In this document: in pieces, positions 8,531 through 18,165 of the stretch
Numbering within the stretch: position 1 is the stretch's first letter
How the letters are laid out: every line of letters starts with the position of its first letter
Assembly (NCBI GenBank): GCA_015233565.1
Contig: JADFXM010000012.1
Coordinates: 1-64,000, forward strand
Direction of reading: 5' to 3'
Source: Candidatus Rifleibacteriota bacterium
GTDB lineage: Bacteria; Muiribacteriota; Ozemobacteria; Ozemobacterales; Ozemobacteraceae
DNA length: 64,000 bases
Notes under the pieces: model-generated
Seen by the model: the letters and a program-made list of their open reading frames with translations, nothing else
Databases searched by the model: none
What the model was told of the DNA's origin: nothing
Position numbers and translations under genes: made by a program

Positions 8531-9925
8531 TCATTTTGTTGGATTTTTGGAAAACCCTTTTAAGATCGGCATGAGATACAGAATTTGATTGAATTTATTC
8601 GGCTCTTCACAGAATAATCGAAAGTTTAGTTGATTCAAAACCACTTTTCTAAAATCATCCCGCCATTCAACCGGCACTAGTGGCAATTCCTTTACAAACT
8701 CAACCAGAGGTTTCGGATCTCCGGCGATAGCCAACTCAACAAGAGCAGGAACAGTAATCTTTTTGTAATAGTCCTTGCACATTTCGTCCCACAAGCTATC
8801 TTGCGCAAAAGCAAGCCACTGGTACTCACCCAGGAAGTCACGGGGATCTTTAGGAAAATAAACAGCAAGACCCATGGCATTCTTGTGCTGTTCGCCCGTA
8901 GTGGCATTGGCAATAATAGCTTTTCCAAGTGCTTCATCAAGTTTTGCCGCAGCCACGGAGAAAGCTGGATCCGTAATTCTAGCACGCAACAATTGGACAA
9001 GGTGTCGCAAATCAATGTGTCCACGGTAGTTAAACCGTTGCACTTTTTCCCGTTCCTCTTTGAAGATCTGTGAAAATAAGCCGTTTATAGAAGCATTGCA
9101 GAAACTGTCGAGAGCTTCTCGCAACGGATCAAGCTGGGAGGTGTCGATTGCCGATTGAGTGCAAATGTTAACTCCCTGGCTTCCGCTGGCGTAGGAAGCC
9201 GCATAGAGTTCTACGCATTGTCGGCAAACCTCGGGGGTGGTTTGTTCAGGACGCAAAGCAGCGAAGATGTCATCATATGGAAAGCCATCAGCCGGCTCGC
9301 CCTGCTCTGAACCGACAATATATGCACAAGAGTTCCGCAAGCCATAGGCAACCTCGATCATTTGCATCAGGCATGCGTCCATAAGCAGCACATCGAGTTT
9401 GTGTCCTAAGTGTCCTGAGATTTCTTTTAAAGCTTGACAAAAATCATAAGTAGTCATTTGGTGATGGCTTGATTCGTCAGTTGCTATTCCCCGGGAGCCG
9501 CTAGAGCCTCTGAGCTCCCATCCTGATCCATGATCCCAAACAACCAGAGCATAACGTTCGGCTGGAAAGCTAGCCACCGTATCCTTGAAAAAGTTTACGA
9601 GTGTCTTCTTATCGGCCATGTCAAGTTCGCCGGGCGATCCGATAACACGAGCGTTACCCTTCTCAACGTAATATAAGTAAGCTGGTAATTCTCGGCGATC
9701 CATCAGTACCACTATATTAAGCCAATCGTTTGAGCCAACGCGCGTCATTTCAGCCAGATCCTTGACTCCGTTGGGATCAAGATCATTGTCTGCATCAAGA
9801 TAAATCATCCATGTCCAGGCTTTCTGGGTTTTGGTTGCATCCTTTGCCAACAGGATTGGACTCAACAGAAAAAGAGCGACAAAAAAAAGGGAAAGAATTG
9901 AAAATCGGCGAATCAACTTAATCAT
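8531..9925 (-). CDS. Secreted clostripain-family (C11) cysteine peptidase
   Basis: A 464-residue protein with a signal peptide (hydrophobic 9-26, cleavage after about LLAKD). The C11 fold begins WTWMIYLDADNDLDP. The catalytic dyad is His132 in VVWDHGSGW and Cys185 in LLMDACLMQ, both in the usual context. GYRGH..LRHLVQL-like and MGLAVYFP blocks follow. C11 enzymes are CD-clan endopeptidases that usually cleave after arginine and are calcium-dependent. It is probably extracellular or periplasmic. The start has GGAGG nearby. It is monocistronic and convergent with nothing obvious. Confidence 0.93.
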   Translation of the reverse strand: MIKLIRRFSILSLFFVALFLLSPILLAKDATKTQKAWTWMIYLDADNDLDPNGVKDLAEMTRVGSNDWLNIVVLMDRRELPAYLYYVEKGNARVIGSPGELDMADKKTLVNFFKDTVASFPAERYALVVWDHGSGWELRGSSGSRGIATDESSHHQMTTYDFCQALKEISGHLGHKLDVLLMDACLMQMIEVAYGLRNSCAYIVGSEQGEPADGFPYDDIFAALRPEQTTPEVCRQCVELYAASYASGSQGVNICTQSAIDTSQLDPLREALDSFCNASINGLFSQIFKEEREKVQRFNYRGHIDLRHLVQLLRARITDPAFSVAAAKLDEALGKAIIANATTGEQHKNAMGLAVYFPKDPRDFLGEYQWLAFAQDSLWDEMCKDYYKKITVPALVELAIAGDPKPLVEFVKELPLVPVEWRDDFRKVVLNQLNFRLFCEEPNKFNQILYLMPILKGFSKNPTK

Positions 9926-10566
9926 CGGGGTATCCTCCCTTTAACGTTTAGAATTTGGGTTGACCAATCACGAGTTGAAAAATCCATAATTTCCGCTGGA
10001 AATGCGTCAGAAAATTGCGGTCATGATTTTAATATACCAAATCGTGTTTGGGAAAACAACGGGAAAGATAATCACACAGCAATTACCAATCAAAATTACT
10101 CATCCTTGAAAAGATCAAGTTCTTTTCGGACGACCACTTATGTTTTCCAGTTTAAAAAGTCAGCGAAAAAGAGTAAAAATACTTGTCTTATAAACTCGCA
10201 TCAACGCAAGTGCAGAAAATTTGGAAAAATAATTTTTCGCGAATTTTTTTTTGAATTGTATGGTAAATTGCCCATGTCAATATGAATTTACTCTTTGTTG
10301 CTGTTAAAAAGTCCACAATTGAAAAACCGACGAAATTATATTACATTAATTTCCATTCGGATTAGAGAGTGATTCCTTAAATTTAGCTGAAACCGTATCT
10401 ACTCAATATCCAGGGATGAAAGATTCTTTTTTTTGTTGGAGTCATAGAATTTTCTCTTTCCGAAGGGAACTAAGCCATCTATCAGCAAAGTGCACCCTTT
10501 CTGATATTGGAAAGGGCAAGTTCTTGGATTTTTTTGGAAATTAATTAGCCGTAAAAGGAAGAATAG
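9926..10566. other. 641-bp intergenic region
   Basis: This divergent promoter region lies between the clostripain gene and the symporter gene. It contains the R3 copy at 10160-10303. AAAAGGAAG before ATG 10567 is the symporter's ribosome binding site. I see no gene or RNA motif in the rest. Confidence 0.6.
10160..10303 (-). repeat. R3 miniature element, copy 2 (inverted), with 8-9 bp target duplication
   Basis: A 144-bp copy of the element at 4377-4520, inverted. The left end is CAGCGAAAAAGAGT and the right end is CTCTTTGTTGCTG. TTAAAAAG(T) borders both sides, an 8-9 bp direct repeat expected from transposition. Confidence 0.85.
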
Positions 10567-12210
10567 ATGAATTTGTGGATAGACGGTTTGGTCATTCTTA
10601 CGTATTTTGCTGTTGTAATTGGGGTTGGGCTCACCAAAGGGAGCGGCGAGAAAACCATGGAAGGGTTTGCCATCGGCGATCGGCAGATCCCATGGTGGGC
10701 GGTCTTAGCCTCAATTTTGGCCGCAGAGGTCAGCGCAGCCACCTTTCTGGGAGCACCAGGCGAAGGTTTTGCTCTAAGGAATTTCACCTATGCCCAATTA
10801 AGCATCGGAACAGTTCTTGGACGTATCATTATCAGTTTTCTTTTCATTAAGGCATATTTCGATTACCGAGTGGTTTCAATCTATGAATTTCTTCAGATTC
10901 GCTTTGGAACCGTCACAAAAAACGCCGCATCCGCGATTTTTCTTTTGACACGGGTCCTTGCGAGCGGAACGCGTTTGTATGTTGCAGCAGTAATTCTTGT
11001 CCTGGGTTGGGAAATGTCTACCGGGCAAAAACCCACGGCTGGCCAAGAACTCCTCATTTACGTTGCCGCCCTTGCCTTACTTACACTTCTAACCGCTCTT
11101 TATACCGCAGCTGGAGGAATCAAAGCCGTTGTCTGGACGGATGTAATCCAAGCTTCGGTAATGTTCAGTTCAATCATTTTTTCTATTTTTTATCTATTAC
11201 ACCAGATTCCCAACGGCTGGAACGGAGCGCTGGCCAAACTTACCCAACCGGGTGATCTATGTTTCTTCCGTTTCGAAACAATATCCGAAGGGACTTTCTG
11301 GAGCGGAATGAAGAAACTATTGGAAACCGAATACACAATTTGGGCGGCTGTATTGGGCGCGACCTTTCTAACCATGGCCACACACGGCACCGACCAGGAC
11401 ATGGTTCAACGTATGTTGACCGCCAAAGACCATCAGCGAAGCAGGCTGGCACTAATCCTTTCCGGGCTCGCTGATTTGCCTGTTGTGCTAGGTTTCCTAC
11501 TTGTCGGCATATTACTGTATGTTTTCTATCAGTATAACCCTGACCCAAATCTTCCCACGCAAAATCCCCGTGTATTTGCCTATTTCATTTTAAGAGAACT
11601 TCCGATGGGTATCCGCGGGCTTCTCATCGCAGGCCTGTTTGCCACGGCAATGGGTTCACTTAGTACGGCCATTAACGCACTTGCAACAAGTTTCACACGC
11701 GATTGGTACCTTCCATACATTAATCCCTCGGCCGAGGGAATGGCAGTGGTTCGGGCGGCAAGGTGGGCAACCGCAGCTTTTGCAGTTATACTTGTCGCAG
11801 TAGGTTCGATCACCTCCTGGGTGGTTATTATGGTCCCTGGATCACGTATCATTCCAATCGTTCTAGGAATTTTCGGATATACTTATGGGTCGCTATTAGG
11901 TGTGTTTTTAGTGGGAATGGTCACCAAGACCCGCGGAAACGATAGAGGCAACCTCCTCGCCATGCTGTGCGGCTTCCTTGTAGTGTTAATTCTCAGCGGG
12001 CTTCTCGACGATATTCTTAAACTTCTGGGGTTACCACCTGGGCCGTGGTTTAATATTCTACCGGTAATTGCTTTTCCCTGGCGCATCTTTTTTGGAGCCA
12101 TTGTAACATTTTTTGTAGGAATTTTCTTTTCCACTCCAAAAGAAGTAATGGAAAAAACTGTCAAACATTTGGAAACTGAAAATACTGGAATTTTCGTGAA
12201 AAACTCTTAA
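10567..12210 (+). CDS. Sodium:solute symporter (SSS family)
   Basis: A 547-residue polytopic membrane protein of the SSS/SLC5 family, which couples substrate uptake to the sodium gradient. It starts with LWIDGLVILTYFAVVIGVGL, and GFAIGDRQIPWWAVLASILAAEVSA carries the family's early TM pattern. LYTAAGGIKAVVWTDVIQ is the hallmark central motif, and ATFLTMATHGTDQDMVQR fits TM6-7. About 13 membrane segments are apparent. The substrate (sugar, sialic acid, proline or other) cannot be told. GC content and codon use look richer than the neighbours by eye. A good SD precedes the start. The next gene begins 21 bp after the stop. Confidence 0.92.
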   Translation: MNLWIDGLVILTYFAVVIGVGLTKGSGEKTMEGFAIGDRQIPWWAVLASILAAEVSAATFLGAPGEGFALRNFTYAQLSIGTVLGRIIISFLFIKAYFDYRVVSIYEFLQIRFGTVTKNAASAIFLLTRVLASGTRLYVAAVILVLGWEMSTGQKPTAGQELLIYVAALALLTLLTALYTAAGGIKAVVWTDVIQASVMFSSIIFSIFYLLHQIPNGWNGALAKLTQPGDLCFFRFETISEGTFWSGMKKLLETEYTIWAAVLGATFLTMATHGTDQDMVQRMLTAKDHQRSRLALILSGLADLPVVLGFLLVGILLYVFYQYNPDPNLPTQNPRVFAYFILRELPMGIRGLLIAGLFATAMGSLSTAINALATSFTRDWYLPYINPSAEGMAVVRAARWATAAFAVILVAVGSITSWVVIMVPGSRIIPIVLGIFGYTYGSLLGVFLVGMVTKTRGNDRGNLLAMLCGFLVVLILSGLLDDILKLLGLPPGPWFNILPVIAFPWRIFFGAIVTFFVGIFFSTPKEVMEKTVKHLETENTGIFVKNS

Positions 12211-12231
12211 AATATTCAGAGGAGGAAAAAA

Positions 12232-13593
12232 ATGTTCAAATTTTCAAAATTTTTTATCGGAATAGTAGGTCTATTTTGCTTAATTTTACAGTTTTCTTCG
12301 GGCCAAACGATTAATAGCTTGCCTGCTGAAGCGGAAACCAAAAACCCAAACAACCAAATCCCGGGAATCTCTCCTGGTACAACCAGAGATTCAAATTTGT
12401 GCCAGGGAGTAATCACAAAAGACCAGCGACTCTGTGTGCCAAATTTCACGCTGGATCCTCAGACTTGTCAAGACTGGAGGACAAAAGACCCGCGGCTTTG
12501 CGTACCAAATTTTACCGCTGACCCACAAATGTGCCAAAATGAGAAAACAAAAGATCCACGGCTTTGCCTTCCTCCCATCCCTAAAAATCGCCTCATTACT
12601 CAGGATGCAAGAGAATGTCAAAACTACATTACCAGAAACCCTTCTCTCTGCCAACCAATTATTACTCAAGACCCCCGAACCTGCCAAAACCAGTCAAATG
12701 GTGCCCCAGCTTCAACAAACGGAATTCCTGCTTTGTCCAACGTTCCCTCAATTTCACCCAACGGTTTGCAACCGGCAACATCTAATGGAACCAGAGACTC
12801 CGAATTATGTACTACCCAGCAAACCCTTGACCCACGTGCTTGCCAAAGACCATTTTCTGCTGATCCAAGAACCTGTATTCCAGGGCAAATTCCGAATCAA
12901 GACCCCAGATCTTGCATCACCAGCCCAACATCGGTCCTCCAATACCCACAAGCAGGTGGCACAATCGATCCACGAATTTGTCAATCGATGAATGGCTCTA
13001 ATTCCAGAATTCCTTCAGATCTTCGAGTTCCAAATTTTTCAAGAGATCCAAGATCCTGTATTCCGGAAATGACTCATGATCCAAGAGTTTGCCAAAATTC
13101 CCCGACAATTGATCCTCAAGCCTGCTACTACTCAGCCTCTCAAGACCCGAGGAATTGCGTTCTTCAAGCCACACAAGATTCAAGGTTCTGCCAGGGAGAA
13201 ATGACAAGAGACCCGCGTTTATGTATGCCCAATTTCACACTGGACCCCAGGATCTGCCAATTCAGACCAAGCTCAGATCCACGTCAGTGTCAAGGGGCAA
13301 ATGTAGCCAAACCGGAAGTACCAGCTTTCACTGGCACGCCCCAATCCAATCCCAAGCCTGTTGAAGCAATAGATTCCAAATTAACAAACGAATCCTACAA
13401 CACTAACTCAACTTCGGAACAATCTACAGGCACACAAAAAGACAGCGACTATCAAACAGAAACCAGCACCTCAACTGGTTCAACATCCGGCTTAACGAAA
13501 GATTCTCCGGGAGACAAAACCGCGGAGCCAACAACCGGTTCATCCGATGACGAGAAACCAATAAAGAAAAAGAAGAATCACAAAAAGAAGTGA
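12232..13593 (+). CDS. Secreted protein with about 22 copies of an 11-residue DPRxC repeat
   Basis: A 453-residue protein with a strong SD (GGAGG) and a signal peptide (hydrophobic 8-22, FSSGQ cleavage). Residues 45-365 consist of repeats with consensus DPRxCxxxxTx, about 11 residues each, every unit holding one cysteine. I count about 22 units. There is no CxxCH, so it is not a multihaem cytochrome. The tail is Ser/Thr/Asp/Glu-rich and ends in lysines (KPIKKKKNHKKK). The regular cysteines could form disulfide ladders or bind metal in the envelope. No family is recognised. It lies 22 bp before the membrane-protein cluster and may be co-transcribed with it. Confidence 0.85.
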   Translation: MFKFSKFFIGIVGLFCLILQFSSGQTINSLPAEAETKNPNNQIPGISPGTTRDSNLCQGVITKDQRLCVPNFTLDPQTCQDWRTKDPRLCVPNFTADPQMCQNEKTKDPRLCLPPIPKNRLITQDARECQNYITRNPSLCQPIITQDPRTCQNQSNGAPASTNGIPALSNVPSISPNGLQPATSNGTRDSELCTTQQTLDPRACQRPFSADPRTCIPGQIPNQDPRSCITSPTSVLQYPQAGGTIDPRICQSMNGSNSRIPSDLRVPNFSRDPRSCIPEMTHDPRVCQNSPTIDPQACYYSASQDPRNCVLQATQDSRFCQGEMTRDPRLCMPNFTLDPRICQFRPSSDPRQCQGANVAKPEVPAFTGTPQSNPKPVEAIDSKLTNESYNTNSTSEQSTGTQKDSDYQTETSTSTGSTSGLTKDSPGDKTAEPTTGSSDDEKPIKKKKNHKKK

Positions 13594-13615
13594 AGGGGAA
13601 AGGTGCTCTGAATAA

Positions 13616-15823
13616 ATGAGTCAAGATATTCTGGACAACCCTCAAATTGACTCCCAGGTCATTCAACATAACCGGGAAGATTTTGAAAGTTTTTCCAACG
13701 AAAAAACCACGGTAGTTTTTTTTGCCTCATCGGCTATTTTACTTCTTCTGAAACCTTTCCTGATGGTTTCCGGAATTCTGTTCTTCACTTTTCCGGAGGG
13801 TTGGGAATATTTAGTCATTGCAGCGGTCGTCGTCGGAAAGATGCTTTTCAGCCCGAAATATGATTTCTTCCTCGGACTATTAATTTGGGCGATAGTTTTT
13901 TACAACCTGAATATTTCCTATCCATCGTCGCTCGATTTGAGCTTGTTTCTTCTTCTGTTTTTTGTCGAACTTCTTTCTCCATCGACCTCACCTGAGCATT
14001 GGTGCATTTTTTGGCTTTCTATTCCTTCTTTTTCTGAAAAAATTTTTGGAGAGCCTCTTTGCCCAATATTACAAGCGTCTCTTATTTTTATTACATTTTT
14101 ACTTGCACTGGAAACCACTTTGCCAACTCGCTCAAAAAATTCTCAACACCCCCTTTTTATGGAAACTCTTTCAGGTTTTCTTGCAGGCCTATTAGTTGTT
14201 TTTCTTTACCCAATTCCATCATCACAGCCAAATACTCAACAGAAAATTGTATTCGACGAATTCCATGGAACTTCCGAAAGCTCGCTCCCAGAGATGGCAA
14301 GTAACTATCGCCACGTAAAATTTTCCTTGTGGCTAAAAAAGAACAATTTCTTAACTGCATTTCGAAAAACTCCATTTGATGAAAATGTTTCCACGGATAC
14401 CATCTATATTTCAATACTTCCAACTCTTGCATTTGATCCAGGGGAGGGGAAAAAAATATTACGATTTGTAGAAAATGGGGGAAAACTACTGTTGATCTCC
14501 GACCATTCTGATATGGATGGAGCATCCTCACGTTTCACTCCCATCTTATCAACGTTTGGAATTACTCCAGCATTCGACACAATAACATGGCCAGGGGTTC
14601 TTAAAGGAAGATTTGGAGTATCCTCAGTTTTAGGAAACGTTACACCCAGGCCTGGAACCGGCTCGGGAATAATGTTTCCTCATTTCTGGTTTCCGAGCGC
14701 ATTTTCCCTGAATGGCCCAAAGCCTTTACTTTGGATCAACGGCACTTCCCTTTCCGTACAGGGCCAGTCCGACGCTTCTTTAAATTTTCAAATGGGCTCA
14801 GACGAAAGTTCACACTCCACGCTTCAACCCTTGGTCACAGCCGCCTGGGGGAAATTTGGCGCTGGCAAATGGGCTTTCCTATCAGATTCCTCTTACTTCC
14901 AGGATTCACAGTTTTCCCAGAACATCGATTTTGCAAACGGACTCATAAAGCTACTATCAAATCCGGATCCATTTCAATTACCCACAGCAGTAATAATTTT
15001 CATTGTCCTTTTAGTCGTATTTTGTTTTCCATTTTTCTACAGAAGTTCAAGCAGCCCATTTTTCTTTTTGGCCATTTTTGCAGGGCTATTATGTGGAAAT
15101 CCTCTCGAAGGAAGGCTTTTTCCATCTCAAGCGCGGAATCAACCTCTTCAGGCTTTTATGGTTTGCAATAAAGCTTCATTATCTGGGGTAACTGCCGACC
15201 AACCTAAATCATTTTTTTCAAATTTGGACGAAATGCTTGAAATCGTGCATGAAAGCGGCTGGGAAACACACCTTGTCGATTCGATCAAAGCAATTCCCAG
15301 GCAGGAATCCTTGATTATACTTTCCTCGGGAATCAATGAGCTTTCTCAAAACGAAATTAAAAGGCTAGAAAGAAGAATTTCCAGCGGATCAACTTTAATT
15401 CTTTTTGCTGAACCACAAAACCCTGAAATGAATGATCTCATCGCAACTTTCGGGTTTTCCATTTCCCAGGATGTTGAAGATTACTATCCATGGCAAAGGA
15501 CCCATCTCAACCTTATAGAAAAGGCTGAGTATCCCCCTTACAGATGTTTTGCAGTCCCCCACCCCGATTTTACCGGTTGGGATTCGCAATTATGGAGCGA
15601 TTTTCCAGTTCCGGTTTTTGGGGGAAAAGCCATCCTTAAACGCAGTGATGATAAGACAATTGCAGCTATCAACACACATAAGAATGGAAAAGTAATCTTG
15701 TTCGGGGATAATACATTTTTTACTAATCATGTACTTGAGATCAAAGGAATCCTCGAAGACAAGACAAAAAAAAAGTATCTTAAATGGCTGATGGAGAAAA
15801 TTCTGGATGGATATAAAAAATGA
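13616..15823 (+). CDS. Membrane protein with DUF4350/GldG-type glutamine-amidotransferase-like domains
   Basis: A 735-residue protein. Residues 1-205 hold several hydrophobic segments. IVFDEFHGTSESS (about 210-222) opens a soluble domain resembling the DUF4350/GldG extracytoplasmic domain, with ENGGKLLLISDHSDMDG near 275. A TM pair follows near 455-505. A second similar domain spans about 515-690 (SLIILSSGINELSQNE). No catalytic Cys-His pair is evident, so a structural or binding role is likely. It is paralogous to the next gene, with which it overlaps by 4 bp (ATGA). Function unknown; envelope or gliding-type ABC accessory is only an analogy. Confidence 0.7.
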   Translation: MSQDILDNPQIDSQVIQHNREDFESFSNEKTTVVFFASSAILLLLKPFLMVSGILFFTFPEGWEYLVIAAVVVGKMLFSPKYDFFLGLLIWAIVFYNLNISYPSSLDLSLFLLLFFVELLSPSTSPEHWCIFWLSIPSFSEKIFGEPLCPILQASLIFITFLLALETTLPTRSKNSQHPLFMETLSGFLAGLLVVFLYPIPSSQPNTQQKIVFDEFHGTSESSLPEMASNYRHVKFSLWLKKNNFLTAFRKTPFDENVSTDTIYISILPTLAFDPGEGKKILRFVENGGKLLLISDHSDMDGASSRFTPILSTFGITPAFDTITWPGVLKGRFGVSSVLGNVTPRPGTGSGIMFPHFWFPSAFSLNGPKPLLWINGTSLSVQGQSDASLNFQMGSDESSHSTLQPLVTAAWGKFGAGKWAFLSDSSYFQDSQFSQNIDFANGLIKLLSNPDPFQLPTAVIIFIVLLVVFCFPFFYRSSSSPFFFLAIFAGLLCGNPLEGRLFPSQARNQPLQAFMVCNKASLSGVTADQPKSFFSNLDEMLEIVHESGWETHLVDSIKAIPRQESLIILSSGINELSQNEIKRLERRISSGSTLILFAEPQNPEMNDLIATFGFSISQDVEDYYPWQRTHLNLIEKAEYPPYRCFAVPHPDFTGWDSQLWSDFPVPVFGGKAILKRSDDKTIAAINTHKNGKVILFGDNTFFTNHVLEIKGILEDKTKKKYLKWLMEKILDGYKK

Positions 15824-18165
15824 GTAAATTTTCACACAGCAACGAAAGATTAATGGATTGCGAAAACAATAGTAAAATAATAAATGGAAGGAATGTTCTT
15901 CCAATCGCTTTGACATTGGCTTTTTTAGCTTTGTCCTCTTACAATCCAATTCATCCTCTTCCATTTCATTTTTGCACCTGGACATTTTTTATTACATTGT
16001 TGACAATCTACCTGGTTTTTCGTGGGGGCTTGTTTTCGATTTGTACAACCATCCTCTCCACAATGATTTTTTGGGAATCCTTCCCTTTTCTGATAAATCC
16101 AGCATGGTACCTTGGAAAAATTTTCCATTTGATTGCTTCTGCGATTCTTTTCCTGTTTAAGCTGACTCCCGGTATTCAAAGTGAATCATTTGCCTTTATG
16201 GGAAACATGATCGCACTCGACCCTGCTAAATCTGCTTCCTTGGCAATTTTAGTTTTTATTTTTTTCCGCTTCAGCATTTCCTTAGTGGAACTTGGTTTAA
16301 AATCAGCAATTATTGGAAATTTCTGCTCTATTCCTTTTTTCCTCTTGTTCGGATCTTTCCGCTGGATCATTGTTGCAGTTCTCTTGTCCCACCTCAATCT
16401 TAATCTTGTCGAATGGGGATTGTCGCTTTTTTCCGGTCCCGGGCTCGGAATTTCTCTTCTTCCATTACTGTTCATGCCAGAGATTTATGAGACACAGGCA
16501 ACGAAAAAATACTTCTCTTCACCTTTCATAATATGGATACTTACCCTCCCACTTCTTCTGATTGTCCAGGAACTCCCTCTTTTCACCACCCCAGTGAAAA
16601 CACCAAATGTCCTGATCGATGAAGTCCACTCAAACTGGGAACCCGCAGTAATCGATTCCCAAAAACTGGAAAACCCAATTCTTGCTGAAAATAACTACTT
16701 TTCTTTCACAAAATTCCTTGCACGTTTTTCGACTGTATCAATAATCGCGGCAAAGGAGAAAAAGAATATCTCCTTTGCGCCGTCAAGCCTGAAAGTAATC
16801 TATTCTTCAAAAACAGCTGCTTATGATAACCTTCAAAGATACGACATATTGATCTTAAAATGCCCAACCGAGACCCTTGGCGAAGAAAATATCAAAAAAG
16901 TCCTGAGTTTCGTTGAAAATGGCGGAACACTTTGGTTAATAGGGGAACATACGAATGTTTTCATGACCGGAAAATATATCAACGAGATATTAAAACGAGC
17001 AAATGCCGAAATTTGCTGGGACGGTATTTGCGACCAAGTGGGACAATGGTTAATTACTTTCGGACTATTTCACTCTTCAACGCCATTTTCACCAGCAAAA
17101 AGCCCATATATGTGGGCAACGGGGGCATCGATTAAAGGTGATCTTGATCTGATTCCATTGGCTGTTTCAGCTCCAAACACTTTTTCAGATTCGTGGAACC
17201 CCTTCAATAGTTACTTTTTCGGGAACCTTTCTCCGGATTTGTCCTACAAATATGGGCCATTTGTTCTTTCAGCTATGAAGTTTTTTGGGAAAGGAAAAAT
17301 TTTTATTCACGGAGATTCAACAAATTTTAATGAATCTATGCTTTCCACACCTGGAAAATACGAATTTATCTCCCGATTAATCAAGAATTTTCAATTGGAT
17401 AAATTTTGGTTTATTGCAATCCTCATTCTTAACTTTTTCTTTGGAATTCTTTCCCTTCGCGCACTTGGTGACTTATTAAGAAGCTCAAAAAACTTCCTTG
17501 CAATCCTGATGATTATGTTGTATTCCCTTTTTCCACTTGGGTTCGTGGATTACTCATTCTCCAAAAACCTCAGCTTTTCAAAACATCCAGGTGGTACTTC
17601 TGATTTATTTCCAAGTCCGGCAATTCTCGTCGATTCTTCTTTAAAACCATCATTAGGAACAAATTACGGGAATCAAACCGATGTTGCATCATCATCGAGC
17701 CTTTGCCCTTTGCTCGTTCAACTGCAAAACCGTGATTTCTTTTTAAAAACAGCCGTTGAACCATTGAAAAATTATCAACTTGGACACTTTCAATCCGTTA
17801 TTATTTCGGAACCTACAGCTTTAGTTGATTCACCGACCCTTGAATGTTTAAAAAACTACGTTTTAGAGGGGGGGAATCTACTCTTGGTTTTCCGAAAATC
17901 TCCGGGAGGCTCAGGAAGACAGATTGCTTTAACCGCCGGATTATACGAATCCATCAATTCAAGGAATTTGGAGGGTTTTCCCGATCTATTGTCGCCACAT
18001 TCCTATTCCATTTTAACAAGTTTTTCACTTCCTCTTACCGCTAATCCAGTCGGGAAGGGCTGCGTTTATATCATTGAAAGATGGAGCGAATATCAACTTT
18101 CAATGAAAGACAATTCTCAAATATCTCAAAAACTACTTAAAGACTTTGCGAGAAAAAAACAATGA
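15820..18165 (+). CDS. Membrane protein, paralogue of the preceding gene
   Basis: A 781-residue protein with the same architecture: an N-terminal membrane block (about 20-230), a soluble domain from VLIDEVHSNWEP, ENGGTLWLIGEHTN (DUF4350/GldG-like), a TM hairpin around 525-570, and a second soluble domain containing VLEGGNLLLVFRKSPGGSG. The shared order and motifs indicate ancestral duplication in tandem. The ATG overlaps the upstream stop, and its own stop overlaps the next start (ATGA), so the three genes are translationally coupled. Function unknown. Confidence 0.7.
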   Translation: MSKFSHSNERLMDCENNSKIINGRNVLPIALTLAFLALSSYNPIHPLPFHFCTWTFFITLLTIYLVFRGGLFSICTTILSTMIFWESFPFLINPAWYLGKIFHLIASAILFLFKLTPGIQSESFAFMGNMIALDPAKSASLAILVFIFFRFSISLVELGLKSAIIGNFCSIPFFLLFGSFRWIIVAVLLSHLNLNLVEWGLSLFSGPGLGISLLPLLFMPEIYETQATKKYFSSPFIIWILTLPLLLIVQELPLFTTPVKTPNVLIDEVHSNWEPAVIDSQKLENPILAENNYFSFTKFLARFSTVSIIAAKEKKNISFAPSSLKVIYSSKTAAYDNLQRYDILILKCPTETLGEENIKKVLSFVENGGTLWLIGEHTNVFMTGKYINEILKRANAEICWDGICDQVGQWLITFGLFHSSTPFSPAKSPYMWATGASIKGDLDLIPLAVSAPNTFSDSWNPFNSYFFGNLSPDLSYKYGPFVLSAMKFFGKGKIFIHGDSTNFNESMLSTPGKYEFISRLIKNFQLDKFWFIAILILNFFFGILSLRALGDLLRSSKNFLAILMIMLYSLFPLGFVDYSFSKNLSFSKHPGGTSDLFPSPAILVDSSLKPSLGTNYGNQTDVASSSSLCPLLVQLQNRDFFLKTAVEPLKNYQLGHFQSVIISEPTALVDSPTLECLKNYVLEGGNLLLVFRKSPGGSGRQIALTAGLYESINSRNLEGFPDLLSPHSYSILTSFSLPLTANPVGKGCVYIIERWSEYQLSMKDNSQISQKLLKDFARKKQ

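Noticed and set aside
12232..13593. Multihaem cytochrome
   Set aside because: Many cysteines but no CxxCH motif; each repeat has a single Cys.
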